From NCBI RefSeq assembly GCF_003814915.1, contig NZ_RKQK01000002.1, forward strand, positions 187,184 through 251,183: a stretch of 64,000 bases of DNA. The letters are read 5' to 3'. A program made the translations under genes and the position numbers. How positions within the stretch are numbered: position 1 is the first letter of the stretch; every line of letters starts with the position of its first letter. The notes under the pieces were generated by a model. The model was not told where the DNA came from, did not search any database, and saw nothing but the letters and a program-made list of their open reading frames with translations. Positions 26,347 through 35,791 of this stretch are shown piece by piece. The DNA comes from Pacificibacter maritimus (GTDB taxonomy: Bacteria; Pseudomonadota; Alphaproteobacteria; Rhodobacterales; Rhodobacteraceae).

Positions 26347-28650
26347 CTAGTCTTTTGCGCCCGTAGAGGTCAAATTCGGTGCATCAAAAATCGAGATTTC
26401 TGGCAAGGGTTTGGACCATTTCGATACGCGCACCACAGCGGTATGGGCGATGTTTCCTTGGCTCAACTGCGTCGATCCCTTGTCGCGTGTCAACATGTTC
26501 GGATTGCCGTGTACGCAAATTGGCTTGCCATCGATCTGGCGCAAATCAAGCCACGCACCTGTGGGCAAAGCGATGCAATCGCGGCGCAGACTGTCGCTGA
26601 GCGCGAGTCCCGCGAGACAACCGCCACGGGCGTTTTCAATCAAAACGATGTCGCCAGCGCTGAGCCCACGTTGTTTTGCAGCATCTGGATGCAACACGCA
26701 GACTTCGCGACCTTGTAATTTGCTCGCGCGCGATTCAGAGCCGTTGTCATTTTGCGAATGCAGTCGCGTATCGGGCTGACCTGAGATCAAATGCAATAGG
26801 TCATCATCTGCCCCAATCAGACTTTCAACAGGCGGCATCCAACGCGGTATATCAGGACAGTCGGCAAGCCCCATATCGGCGATAGACTGACTGTGCAGCT
26901 CGATTTTACCACTATGAGTTTTCAGTGCATTCTTTACAGGATCGGCAATAAAGTCAGAAAACTGAATACGCAGATCTTCTGCATTTGGAACTTCAAAAAC
27001 ACCTGAGGATTTAAAAAGGTCAAACTCTGGCAATTCAAACCCATGCCTATTGGCCACCTTTTGACAGGAGATCCAAATCTGCTGCTGCCACTCCTGCGCA
27101 GTGCGCCCCTCTGTGAAAGAGTCAAACACATCAAACCGTTTGGATAGATCTGCCAGAATATCAAAATCATCCCGCGCCGCGCCCATCACGGGCATGGCTG
27201 CAGACATATAAACCATGGTCTCGTCACGACGATTTATCATCAAATCATCCCGTTCCAAGGCCGAAGTTGTCGGCAAAACAATATCCGCACGGCGCGCTGT
27301 GGCTGTCCAACTGTGATCCATCACGACAACTGTATCGGGGCGTTGCCACAAGCGATCAAGGCGCGCCAAATCTTGGTGGTGATGAAACGGGTTTCCACCA
27401 GACCACCAGATCATTTTGGCTTCGGGATAGGTATAGCTGCGCCCGTTGTAGGAAAAACTTTGATTAGGGTTTTCCAACATATCAGCGATACGCGCTACGG
27501 GGATAAAGCTTGCGATTGGGTTCATGCCCTGCGGCATTGATGGCCAGTTTATCAACTTGCGCGGACGCCCAACAGTTTCGGTCGAGCCATAGCCAAAAGC
27601 AAATCCAGTCCCAGCTTGGCCAATTTGACCAAGGATAGCTGCCAGTGCCAACCCCGCCCAAACGGTGACTTCGCCATGATCGGCGCGCTGCAAGGACCAT
27701 GCCATATTGATCATGGTTTTTGTGGTGCCCATCCGTTGCGCCAAATCTTTAATGATCTGAGCAGGGATATCGCATATGTCAGCCGCCCAATCCGCGGTCT
27801 TTGGTTGGCCATCTGAGACGCCCGTGACATAGGCTTCGAACTGGTCGCTACCATTGGTGTAGCGCTCGAGAAATGCGCGGTCGGCATACCCTTTGTCAAA
27901 TAGCTCATAAGCCAAAGCCAAGATAAGCGCCGTATCCGTACCTGGACGCGGGGCAATCCAATCTGCTAACAAATGCGGTGCAACATCGGATTTCAGCGGG
28001 GAGATATTGATAATCCGACAGCCGTTGTTTTGCGCCTTGTCCAACCACATTTGGGTTTCGTGCTTTGATGTCCCCGATGAGGCCACCTGCGCAGGGCGCT
28101 TGGAAAGCCCGCCGAATGACACCAATGTTTCGCAGTGCTCGGCCACCAAAGGCCAGCTGGTCATTTGATCTTGGAACACCCGATTTGTCATACCTGTAAG
28201 ATGGGGTAAAATCACTTCTGCCCCCGCATGAGAATAGGTGTCACGCGCTCCAGTGTAGCCGCCAATCAGATTTAGAAAACGCCGCAATTGCGATTGCGCA
28301 TGATGGAACCGCCCAGCAGAGGCCCAGCCGTAAGAGCCTGCAAAAATCGCTTTATTACCGTGATCTGTACGGACACGCGTGACCTCTTGGGCCAGTAAGT
28401 TCAGTGCTTCATCCCATGGCACTTGCACAAATTCGGCATTTCCGCTGCGCGCGTGATCGCGGTTTTCCAGCCAACCTTTGCGAATAGACGGGCGGGCAAT
28501 CCGCGTTTCAGTGTCTTGCATGGCATCTAACCACCCACGACCGATCCGCGCGGGATCGGGATCAGTGGCAAATGGTGCAAGCGTTAAATCCTTATCGGCC
28601 CCTTGAATTTCATATGCACCCCAATGAGACGCTGTATATTTTTTGACCAT
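26347..28650 (-). CDS. Molybdopterin S/N-oxide reductase, BisC/TorA type
   Basis: A 767-residue molybdopterin oxidoreductase of the DMSO reductase superfamily. The N-terminus (YTASHWGAYEIQ, then DPDPARIGRGWLDAM) is that of the biotin-sulfoxide/TMAO/DMSO branch. The molybdenum ligand should be the serine in GSYGWASAGRFHHAQ. The C-terminal MoCo dinucleotide-binding domain is present. There is no twin-arginine signal and no iron-sulfur cysteine cluster at the N-terminus, which favours a cytoplasmic BisC-like enzyme reducing biotin or methionine sulfoxide. No electron-donor or chaperone gene is adjacent. The substrate is uncertain. Confidence 0.85.
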   Translation of the reverse strand: MVKKYTASHWGAYEIQGADKDLTLAPFATDPDPARIGRGWLDAMQDTETRIARPSIRKGWLENRDHARSGNAEFVQVPWDEALNLLAQEVTRVRTDHGNKAIFAGSYGWASAGRFHHAQSQLRRFLNLIGGYTGARDTYSHAGAEVILPHLTGMTNRVFQDQMTSWPLVAEHCETLVSFGGLSKRPAQVASSGTSKHETQMWLDKAQNNGCRIINISPLKSDVAPHLLADWIAPRPGTDTALILALAYELFDKGYADRAFLERYTNGSDQFEAYVTGVSDGQPKTADWAADICDIPAQIIKDLAQRMGTTKTMINMAWSLQRADHGEVTVWAGLALAAILGQIGQAGTGFAFGYGSTETVGRPRKLINWPSMPQGMNPIASFIPVARIADMLENPNQSFSYNGRSYTYPEAKMIWWSGGNPFHHHQDLARLDRLWQRPDTVVVMDHSWTATARRADIVLPTTSALERDDLMINRRDETMVYMSAAMPVMGAARDDFDILADLSKRFDVFDSFTEGRTAQEWQQQIWISCQKVANRHGFELPEFDLFKSSGVFEVPNAEDLRIQFSDFIADPVKNALKTHSGKIELHSQSIADMGLADCPDIPRWMPPVESLIGADDDLLHLISGQPDTRLHSQNDNGSESRASKLQGREVCVLHPDAAKQRGLSAGDIVLIENARGGCLAGLALSDSLRRDCIALPTGAWLDLRQIDGKPICVHGNPNMLTRDKGSTQLSQGNIAHTAVVRVSKWSKPLPEISIFDAPNLTSTGAKD

Positions 28651-28827
28651 GAGCCGATGCCTTTGATGACGGATTTTCTTGTCAGTATGCAAGGTTTTCC
28701 AAATGATCAATAGCCACTATAGCACGGTTCACAGCCAAGGGATCACACCCCCAAACGCGGCATCTTTTTGCCGCGGCAGCACCGTTTACGGCATCAGTCA
28801 GCAGCTATGCTGGGTCACGCGATTTTG

Positions 28828-29676
28828 TTAAAAATCAAGCCCCAGATCGACGGTTTGAGCAGAATGTGTCAAAGCGCCTGAGGAAATGTAATCCACGCCC
28901 GTCGCCGCGATTGAGGCGATGCGATCAAGCTTCACATTGCCGCTGGCCTCGGTTTTCATCCGCCCATCGACGATCGAAACAGCCTCGCGCAGCATGTCGT
29001 TGTCCATGTTATCAAACAAGACAACGCTGGCGCCACCGACCTCAAGCACTTCTGACAGTTGATCCAAACGATCCACTTCGATTTCCACCGCCATCATATG
29101 GCTGGCTTGTGCTTTCGCGGCCTCCAGCACCTGACGAATGCCGCCAGCGGCTGCGATGTGATTGTCTTTGATCATAATCGCATCGGACAAAGAATATCGG
29201 TGATTAAACCCACCGCCATGCAGCACCGCCAGTTTTTCAACCAAACGCATGTTCGGTGTCGTTTTACGTGTGCAGGTCACGCGCGCTTTGGTGCCTTTTG
29301 CTTCAGCCACAAAACCAGCGGTTTTGGTGGCAATACCTGTTAAGCGCCCTGCATAATTCAGCGCAACGCGTTCGCCTGACAAAATTGAAGCCGCAGAGCC
29401 TTTGATTGTCATCAAGGCATCGCCTTTTTTGCAAGGCTGGCCATCTTGGATCAGGATCTGCACCTCAAGGCTGGGGTCGACCAACCGAAACGCTAGTGCC
29501 GCCACCTGCATCCCTGACACAATCGCATCAGCACGCGCGTTGATATTGGCATCATAAGTTGCGCTGGCTGGGATTACTGCGCGGGTGGTCACATCACCAT
29601 AGCTGCCCAAATCTTCCAACAGCGCGCCCCGCACCATAGGTTCTAAAATCAAGTCGGGAACGGTAGAAAAGCTCAT
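28828..29676 (-). CDS. nadC: Nicotinate-nucleotide pyrophosphorylase (quinolinate phosphoribosyltransferase)
   Basis: A 282-residue enzyme converting quinolinate and PRPP to nicotinate mononucleotide, CO2 and pyrophosphate. Motifs: LLEDLGSYGDVTTRAV at the N-terminus, GERVALNYAGRLTGIAT, CTRKTTPNMRLVEKLAV, and HRYSLSDAIMIKDNH. It is last in nadABC and overlaps nadB by 4 bp. A GC-rich hairpin at 28756-28775 downstream may help termination but lacks a long T-run. Confidence 0.96.
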   Translation of the reverse strand: MSFSTVPDLILEPMVRGALLEDLGSYGDVTTRAVIPASATYDANINARADAIVSGMQVAALAFRLVDPSLEVQILIQDGQPCKKGDALMTIKGSAASILSGERVALNYAGRLTGIATKTAGFVAEAKGTKARVTCTRKTTPNMRLVEKLAVLHGGGFNHRYSLSDAIMIKDNHIAAAGGIRQVLEAAKAQASHMMAVEIEVDRLDQLSEVLEVGGASVVLFDNMDNDMLREAVSIVDGRMKTEASGNVKLDRIASIAATGVDYISSGALTHSAQTVDLGLDF

Positions 29677-31247
29677 GCTGCATCCTTTGCAATCTGTGCA
29701 CGCAACGCCAGCGCATCAGTTAATAAAATTTCAGAACGCCGCCCTTCACCTGCCAGAGTTTCTGGATAATCGGAACGTTCATGTGCGCCTCGGCTTTCTT
29801 GACGCAGCAAAGCGCAGGCGGCGATCAATGTTGCTGTCGCGCACATATTCATGAAAGATGGACTGTCGGCATTGGTATTTTCAAGCGCGTCAATTTTGCG
29901 CAAGGCCTGTTTCAGCCCCGCCTCTTCACGCACAACGCCAACCAAAGTGGTCATCGTTTCGCGCAAGGCCATCACTGCCGCGGGATTGGGAGCATTACCG
30001 CCCGCATCAAATGTGACGTCAAGCGGTTGCGGCGCGGCTGTGGATGTATCTGCCACCTCCAAGATAATGCCCTCTGCACAGATACGTGCATAGACCAGCG
30101 CTTCCAGCAAACCGTTTGACGCCAAACGATTGGCCCCATGCAGCCCTGTCGATGAAGCCTCGCCGCAGACCCATAGCCCTGTCAGGCTGGCGCGCCCATG
30201 GGTATCGGTCGCGATGCCGCCCATGTGATAATGCGCCGCAGCTGCCACTGGAATTGGATCAACAGCGGGGTCAATCCCATTGCGGGCGCAGGCTTCGGCC
30301 ACAGCAGGAAACTGCGTTTTAACATCTTCGCCCAGCGCTGCACGCGTGTCCAACATAGGGCGTAGACCTGCTTGGGTTTGTGAAAAAATAGCGCGCGCCA
30401 CGACATCACGCGGGGCAAGTTCCGCATCGGGATGCACAGCCTGCATGAAGCGTTCGCCATTCTTGTTGATCAAAATCGCGCCTTCACCCCGCAAAGCTTC
30501 GGTTGCGAGCGGCGCAGGATCTTCCCCCACATCCATCGCGGTTGGGTGAAACTGTACAAATTCTGCATCGGTGATCATCGCGCCTGCGCGTGCAGCCATG
30601 CCGATCACTTGGCCACGAATGCGAGGGGGATTGGTGGTGAGCGCATATAGACCGCCAGACCCGCCGCCCGCCAAAAGATAGGCCGCACCGCGCAGCATGA
30701 TCGGTTGCGACCTGTTGGTGTCAGAATCTTGGATCGCGATCCCCGTGACCGTTCCGTCTGTGACATCCAGATCAACTGCCATTGTACCTTCGAGCACTTG
30801 AATCGAAGGCGTTTCACGCACCTGTTCGATCAACGCCTTCATGATTTCAGCACCAGCCTGATCGCCTTTGACGCGCACAACGCGTGCAAAACTATGCGCT
30901 GCTTCACGCGACAAAACATATCCGCCATCATCCGTGCGATCAAAAGGCGCGCCCATCCGCGTGAGATCCAAGATGTAGTCGCGTGCATGTCGCGTCACCA
31001 AATCGGCCACCTCAGGATCGACAGTACCAGCGCCCGCTTTCACGGTGTCTGCTGCATGATTTTTGGGGTCGTCTTTTGCGTCCATTGCAGCGGCCACCCC
31101 ACCTTGCGCCCACGCAGAGCTAGCCCCTTCGCCCAAGACTTCAGGCGAGATCATCAAAACGGGACGCGGCGCCAATTTCAGCGCAGCATAGAGCGCGCCA
31201 AGGCCAGCGCCGACAATGACGACACGATCTGTTTGGATCTCTTTCAT
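29673..31247 (-). CDS. nadB: L-aspartate oxidase
   Basis: A flavoprotein of about 524 residues that oxidises L-aspartate to iminoaspartate, the substrate of NadA. The FAD-binding start VVIVGAGLGALYAALKL and the GEGASSAWAQGGVAAAM loop are clear, as are HFHPTAMD-type (FVQFHPTAMD) and the AAHYHMGGIATD active-site segment. The start is taken as the ATG at 31247; a GTG at 31259 overlapping the nadA stop is possible. The C-terminal helical domain has normal length. Confidence 0.95.
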   Translation of the reverse strand: MKEIQTDRVVIVGAGLGALYAALKLAPRPVLMISPEVLGEGASSAWAQGGVAAAMDAKDDPKNHAADTVKAGAGTVDPEVADLVTRHARDYILDLTRMGAPFDRTDDGGYVLSREAAHSFARVVRVKGDQAGAEIMKALIEQVRETPSIQVLEGTMAVDLDVTDGTVTGIAIQDSDTNRSQPIMLRGAAYLLAGGGSGGLYALTTNPPRIRGQVIGMAARAGAMITDAEFVQFHPTAMDVGEDPAPLATEALRGEGAILINKNGERFMQAVHPDAELAPRDVVARAIFSQTQAGLRPMLDTRAALGEDVKTQFPAVAEACARNGIDPAVDPIPVAAAAHYHMGGIATDTHGRASLTGLWVCGEASSTGLHGANRLASNGLLEALVYARICAEGIILEVADTSTAAPQPLDVTFDAGGNAPNPAAVMALRETMTTLVGVVREEAGLKQALRKIDALENTNADSPSFMNMCATATLIAACALLRQESRGAHERSDYPETLAGEGRRSEILLTDALALRAQIAKDAA

Positions 31248-31255
31248 GAGGCTTC

Positions 31256-32305
31256 TCACAGACCCAATTCGCGGGACAGATCAATCATCTTCGTCACAGA
31301 TAATTTGGCTTTTTCGGCCATATCAGGATCAATCTCGACCTGACCTTCCATGGTGTGCAAAGCGTATAGGATTTTTTCAAGTGTGATCTTTTTCATGTAA
31401 GGACACGCATTGCAGGGCTTTGCAAATTCAACTTCTGGCAATTCATCGGCAATATTCGCCGCCATGGAACATTCGGTGATCAACATCGCTTTGGCGGGTT
31501 TGTTGTCATGCACCCATTTAATGATGCCACTGGTTGAACCTGTGAAATCAGATTCCGCCACCACTTCGGGCGTGCATTCAGGGTGGGCGATGATTTTGAC
31601 TTCTGGATCGCTTTCACGGTAGGCGCGCAGATCATCCGCTTTATACAGCTCATGCACGATGCAGGAGCCTTCCCAGAAGACGACTTTCTTTTTGGATTTA
31701 TTTGCCACGTTTTGCGCCAAGAACTGATCTGGCGTCATGATCACAGTGTCGCTTTCCATCGCGTCGACAATCTGAACAGCATTTGATGATGTGCAACAGA
31801 TGTCAGAGGCAGCTTTCACTTCAGCAGTTGTGTTCACGTATGACACAACTGGCGCGCCGGGATATTTTGCGCGCATTTCTTCGACGCCTTCAGCCGTAAT
31901 GCTTTCGGCCAAAGAACAGCCTGCATCCATATCGGGCATCAAAACAATTTTATCAGGACTGAGGATTTTTGAAGTCTCAGCCATAAAGTGAACACCAGCC
32001 TGCACGATCACATCAGCTTCGACCTCGGTGGCTTTGATCGCCAATTGCAAACTATCGCCAACGAAGTCAGAGACACCATGGAAAATTTCTGGCGTCATAT
32101 AATTATGCCCCAAGATCACCGCATTGCGTTTGGCTTTCAATTCATTGATCGCCTTGACATAGGGGGCGTAGATGGCCCAATCCACAGGCGAGACAACGCG
32201 GGACATTTTAGCGTAGATGTCTTGCATGCTTTCCGCCAACTCTGGGGAGGGTGCAAGATCGTAATGATCGGCAAGAACAGTTTTAACTTTTGGCATATCT
32301 AGCAC
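31256..32305 (-). CDS. nadA: Quinolinate synthase A
   Basis: About 349 residues. NadA condenses iminoaspartate with dihydroxyacetone phosphate to quinolinate using a [4Fe-4S] cluster. The three expected cluster cysteines appear in MDAGCSLAES, WEGSCIVHE and KPCNACPYMK; VILGHNYMTPEI is also typical. I placed the start at the GTG at 32305 because GGAG lies 8 nt before it; the ATG at 32296 is an alternative. It is the first gene of nadABC. A perfect inverted repeat about 95 bp upstream (32400-32416) may be an operator. Confidence 0.94.
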   Translation of the reverse strand: MLDMPKVKTVLADHYDLAPSPELAESMQDIYAKMSRVVSPVDWAIYAPYVKAINELKAKRNAVILGHNYMTPEIFHGVSDFVGDSLQLAIKATEVEADVIVQAGVHFMAETSKILSPDKIVLMPDMDAGCSLAESITAEGVEEMRAKYPGAPVVSYVNTTAEVKAASDICCTSSNAVQIVDAMESDTVIMTPDQFLAQNVANKSKKKVVFWEGSCIVHELYKADDLRAYRESDPEVKIIAHPECTPEVVAESDFTGSTSGIIKWVHDNKPAKAMLITECSMAANIADELPEVEFAKPCNACPYMKKITLEKILYALHTMEGQVEIDPDMAEKAKLSVTKMIDLSRELGL

Positions 32306-32399
32306 TGGAATGTCTCCGTTATGGGCAAATCCGAACAGACATGACAGATGGCCCCGTCGTGAGCCGTCTTGTCTGGGCGGAAAAGAATAAGCGCGCCAG

Positions 32400-32416
32400 A
32401 TGTGCCACATGCACAT
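32400..32416. promoter_or_regulatory. Inverted repeat upstream of nadABC, candidate operator
   Basis: ATGTGC (32400-32405), 5-nt spacer, GCACAT (32411-32416): perfect arms in the spacer between divergent nadA and the AbrB-family transporter gene. Repressors of NAD synthesis are known in alphaproteobacteria (NadQ), but I cannot confirm that this is its motif. Confidence 0.35.
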
Positions 32417-32591
32417 AGGTTAAGGCAAGAGAGTGACGTTTCTTTCTAAAAACGGCTGGGCTTGCAAATTTAGCCTATGACCTAGGCTGAATTGATCATG
32501 GCCTTGAATTTACTTGGCATATATCGTTGCGCAAAGGGTCTAGCCTTTGCTGGATCGATATTAAAACCGCCGCTAAAAGTTTGGATCCCGA

Positions 32592-33656
32592 ATGAAACGC
32601 GCTCTATCCCTGCCCCCTGAAACACCAAATATGGCCCTTGCCCTTGCGATTGGATCAGCTGGTGGGTTGGCGCTGTCTTTGCTGGACATGCCCTTACCTT
32701 GGATGTTGGGATCGATGTTGGCATGTTTCTTGGCATCAATGGGCAAGATGCCAATGAAAGATCCGGGCGTACTGCGGCCCTATATTATACCAGTCATTGG
32801 TGTGATGCTGGGCGCGAGTTTCGACACGCAGACGTTTTCACACCTGCTGGAATGGGGTCTCTCGTTACTGGGTCTCGTGGTCTATGTTGCCTTGGCTGCT
32901 GCGCTGGTTGTGCCCTTTTATATCAAAATCGGCAGGCTAGATCCTGTGACCGCCTTTTTCTCGGCAATGCCAGGAGGCCTGAGCGAAATGACCATCATCG
33001 GCGGCGATCTTGGCGGTGACGAAAAACGGATCATCTTGTCACATGCCGCTCGCATTGTGATCACTGTGTCTTTGATCGCCGCCTATTTCAGGGTTGTTTT
33101 GGGCTATGAGGTGTCGGGTGTCTTGGCCCCCGAAGGCGCAGAAGCCACGCTGGATCTTAAGAATGCTGGCATTTTATTGGCCTGCGCGATTTTAGGAACA
33201 GGACTGGGCAAAATGTTGCGCTTTCCTGCGCGCGGCCTGTTGGGGCCGCTGATCCTATCGGCTTTGGCCCATATGACGGGTCTTACCCAGTCTGCCCCCC
33301 CTGCTGTCTTGGTGATCACGGCGCAAGTCATTTTGGGCACCATGCTGGGCTGTCGTTTTATGGGCGCGACGCCGCGTTTGATTATTGAAACGATTGCGCT
33401 CAGCGCTGGGGCAACGATGGTGATGCTGGCCTTATCATTGGGATTCGCCATCGGATTGCACGAGATGTTTCATCAAACCACAGAGCAAATCTTACTGGCA
33501 TATGCACCAGGCGGCCTGACAGAAATGTCTTTGGTCGCAATCGCGATGGATGCTGATGTGGCTTATATCGCCCTGCACCATCTGGCGCGGATCGTGCTGT
33601 TGCTGGCCATTGCGCCCACGTTTCTCACATGGATTGCGCGTAAACTTAGCCAGTGA
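32592..33656 (+). CDS. AbrB-family membrane protein (putative transporter, PF05145)
   Basis: A 354-residue integral membrane protein with about ten hydrophobic segments in two similar halves. Each half has the family motif: FSAMPGGLSEMTIIGGDLGGD (about 117-137) and AYAPGGLTEMSLVAIAMDADV (about 300-320). The AbrB name comes from an E. coli gene affecting aidB and does not mean a DNA-binding regulator. The substrate is unknown. It diverges from nadA and converges on aroQ. Confidence 0.83.
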   Translation: MKRALSLPPETPNMALALAIGSAGGLALSLLDMPLPWMLGSMLACFLASMGKMPMKDPGVLRPYIIPVIGVMLGASFDTQTFSHLLEWGLSLLGLVVYVALAAALVVPFYIKIGRLDPVTAFFSAMPGGLSEMTIIGGDLGGDEKRIILSHAARIVITVSLIAAYFRVVLGYEVSGVLAPEGAEATLDLKNAGILLACAILGTGLGKMLRFPARGLLGPLILSALAHMTGLTQSAPPAVLVITAQVILGTMLGCRFMGATPRLIIETIALSAGATMVMLALSLGFAIGLHEMFHQTTEQILLAYAPGGLTEMSLVAIAMDADVAYIALHHLARIVLLLAIAPTFLTWIARKLSQ

Positions 33657-33664
33657 AATTTGGC

Positions 33665-34102
33665 CTAAGTCAGTACACTCGCCATGCGCCGCAGAGCGAG
33701 TGTGTAGCCCTCGACACCAAATCCAGCGATAACGCCATCGGCACGCAAAGACACGTAAGACTGGTGGCGAAAGCTTTCTCGCTTGTGCACATTCGAAATG
33801 TGAACTTCTAGTACAATACCGTCAAAGGCATTCAACGCGTCAAGAATGGCCACCGACGTGTGTGTGAAAGCAGCAGGGTTGATGATAATGCCTGCTGCGG
33901 TGTCACGCGCTGAGTGAATCTGGTCGATGATGTCACCTTCGTGATTGGATTGCGCGGCTGTCACTGTCAGGCCCAACTCTTCCGCCAAAACAGAGCAGTT
34001 CGCCACGACGTCCTCTAGGGTGTCATGGCCGTAGATCTCGGGTTGACGCTTGCCCAGAAGGTTTAGGTTAGGTCCGTTCAGGATTAGAATTTGTTTTGTC
34101 AT
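33665..34102 (-). CDS. aroQ: Type II 3-dehydroquinate dehydratase
   Basis: A 145-residue enzyme of the shikimate pathway. The N-terminal [19 protein letters not shown] supplies the flexible catalytic loop with its arginine and tyrosine, and the catalytic histidine region [16 protein letters not shown] and [15 protein letters not shown] are present. The length is usual for the dodecameric type II enzyme. The ATG at 34102 fits family N-termini. Gene order with a GntR regulator upstream is not a known functional link. Confidence 0.95.
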   Translation of the reverse strand: MTKQILILNGPNLNLLGKRQPEIYGHDTLEDVVANCSVLAEELGLTVTAAQSNHEGDIIDQIHSARDTAAGIIINPAAFTHTSVAILDALNAFDGIVLEVHISNVHKRESFRHQSYVSLRADGVIAGFGVEGYTLALRRMASVLT

Positions 34103-34140
34103 CACGCGCGCCTTTTGGTGTGCGGCCAAAAGGCCAAAAA

Positions 34141-34848
34141 TTATCGCAACTGACTAAGCTGTTCAGTAACTGTCACTATTTCTTTGTCGAAATGCGTCAA
34201 AAATGCAAGCGCCGCGCTATCTGCTTCGCCATTAACCGCATGGGTTGCGATCGCGGCATGGATGCGCCAGACCTCGACACATCGTGCAAGCTGCGGCGCC
34301 AGTTGACGCTGATAGCGGTCTTGCAAGTCATGTAGGTTGAGACAGAAATCAATCAGCAAAGGCATTTTGCATCCTGAGATAAGTTCGGAATGAAACGCCG
34401 TATGTGCAACAGACCAGTTTTCTTCAAACTCAGGCCCTGCTTTCGCGGTGGCGGCTGAATGCAAAACGACAGCCGCCCCGCGCAGCCGCGCCTTCCAATT
34501 GTCTCCTCCCCTTTTTATCGCTTCGCGCAGTGCGTAAACATCGACTTCGCGGCGCAATTGAACGATTTCATTGAGCTCAACAAGCGTAAGCGGTGCGATG
34601 GTTGAACCGCGCTGATCCAAGGATTTGACCAAGCCATCTACAGAAAGGCGTGAAATTGCTTCGCGCAATGGCGACAACGACACATTGTACTGGGCCCGCA
34701 ACTGATCAAGGTTTACCTTTTGGCCTGGTTTCAAATCCCCACGAATTATGGCGGCACGAAGCCGTGCGGTCAGAATGCTAGCCCGTGTCGCGTTCTTCAC
34801 CGGTTGCTGAGCTGTGCGTCGAATATAGGCTGTGTAGTCGTCTTGCAC
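34141..34848 (-). CDS. GntR-family transcriptional regulator, FCD type
   Basis: About 235 residues. The N-terminal winged helix has the GntR pattern ([20 protein letters not shown] then [20 protein letters not shown]) and the C-terminal FCD effector domain contains the conserved [14 protein letters not shown] histidine motif. FCD proteins sense small acids or sugars, often through a metal. I prefer the GTG at 34848, 6 nt after GAGG; the ATG at 34854 touches that site. It lies 38 bp upstream of aroQ on the same strand. Its targets are unknown. Confidence 0.85.
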   Translation of the reverse strand: MQDDYTAYIRRTAQQPVKNATRASILTARLRAAIIRGDLKPGQKVNLDQLRAQYNVSLSPLREAISRLSVDGLVKSLDQRGSTIAPLTLVELNEIVQLRREVDVYALREAIKRGGDNWKARLRGAAVVLHSAATAKAGPEFEENWSVAHTAFHSELISGCKMPLLIDFCLNLHDLQDRYQRQLAPQLARCVEVWRIHAAIATHAVNGEADSAALAFLTHFDKEIVTVTEQLSQLR

Positions 34849-34882
34849 CGGCATCCTCGATTTGCACAAAAGCGCTGAAAGG

Positions 34883-35791
34883 TTATGCGCCCATTTTTTT
34901 CAATGCTTGTTTCATGGCTTTACGAAATTTGGGGGCTCCCCGTCGCGCCAACACAGCTTCGCAATAGCGTGCAATCAACCAAGGTCGACCTTTACGTTCC
35001 AGCCGCTCAAGCATTTCACGTTGATAGCGCAGATCTTCTTTGCGCCCGCGTAGCATTTTGTAAAATGCGGGTTCCGTCAATGTCCCTGCGATGGACTGCT
35101 CAACGATCGGCTTTAATATGCTCAAACGGATCCACATGGAGGCAATGCGGTGCCCGAAATACCGACACCGCAGTTTGACCACATTGTCACCCCGAAACAG
35201 GGCAGCGTGCATCGCATCAAGGGGCGCGAAGGGATCATAAAAGATATAAACTTTTTCCGCTGATTTGATCATATCGGGGGCAAACCCGTATTGTGTTGAA
35301 AAATCGCGCTTCCATGCCTTGCGGTATCGCGTTTCCCAGCTGGCATCTTGGCGCGCCAAAGTGGCTTGCGGAGAAATGGCCACAACGGTTGCCCCTGGGC
35401 AGGCCGCACTGAATGCTGCGGCCGCATAGCCGCCCATTGAGGCGCCATAAAATACCACGCGTTTGAAATCGTCAAAAAAGCCCTCTGATTTCAAACGATC
35501 GAAGAAATCATAGACATCTTGGTCGCGGTACCATGTCCAATCATGAGCCATCAGACCCAACATAGACCAGCCGCGTTTGGTGACGAAATCAAACCCCCAA
35601 GGCATCTTACCTTCGCCATCTTCAAAGACGTGATCAAGGTTTTCAAAAGTCACGATCAACGTATCGCCGCGCTTGATATGTAAGGCTGTGTGTTTGGCAC
35701 CAAGTTCTTGGTAAAAGCCTTCGGCATCGCCAAGCTTGCGCAAATCATCACGCCAATCAGACTTTGAAACAGTATGGGGCTCACCGTCCAT
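34883..35791 (-). CDS. Alpha/beta-hydrolase-like protein, unknown substrate
   Basis: A 302-residue protein. The centre holds the nucleophile elbow VVFYGASMGGYAAAAF followed by ATVVAISPQATL, the layout of an alpha/beta hydrolase. A late acid could be in VYIFYDPFAPLDAMH and a histidine in RYFGHRIAS. The last 60 residues are very basic. The start codon directly follows the stop of the upstream sulfotransferase (TAAATG), so the two are coupled. Linked to glycosyltransferase genes, it may add or remove a surface-glycan substituent; that is inference. Confidence 0.68.
   Translation of the reverse strand: MDGEPHTVSKSDWRDDLRKLGDAEGFYQELGAKHTALHIKRGDTLIVTFENLDHVFEDGEGKMPWGFDFVTKRGWSMLGLMAHDWTWYRDQDVYDFFDRLKSEGFFDDFKRVVFYGASMGGYAAAAFSAACPGATVVAISPQATLARQDASWETRYRKAWKRDFSTQYGFAPDMIKSAEKVYIFYDPFAPLDAMHAALFRGDNVVKLRCRYFGHRIASMWIRLSILKPIVEQSIAGTLTEPAFYKMLRGRKEDLRYQREMLERLERKGRPWLIARYCEAVLARRGAPKFRKAMKQALKKMGA

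Noticed and set aside
28756-28775. GC-rich hairpin after nadC as a full terminator
   Set aside because: The stem is convincing but the T-tract is only three bases and interrupted, so I left it as a note on nadC.
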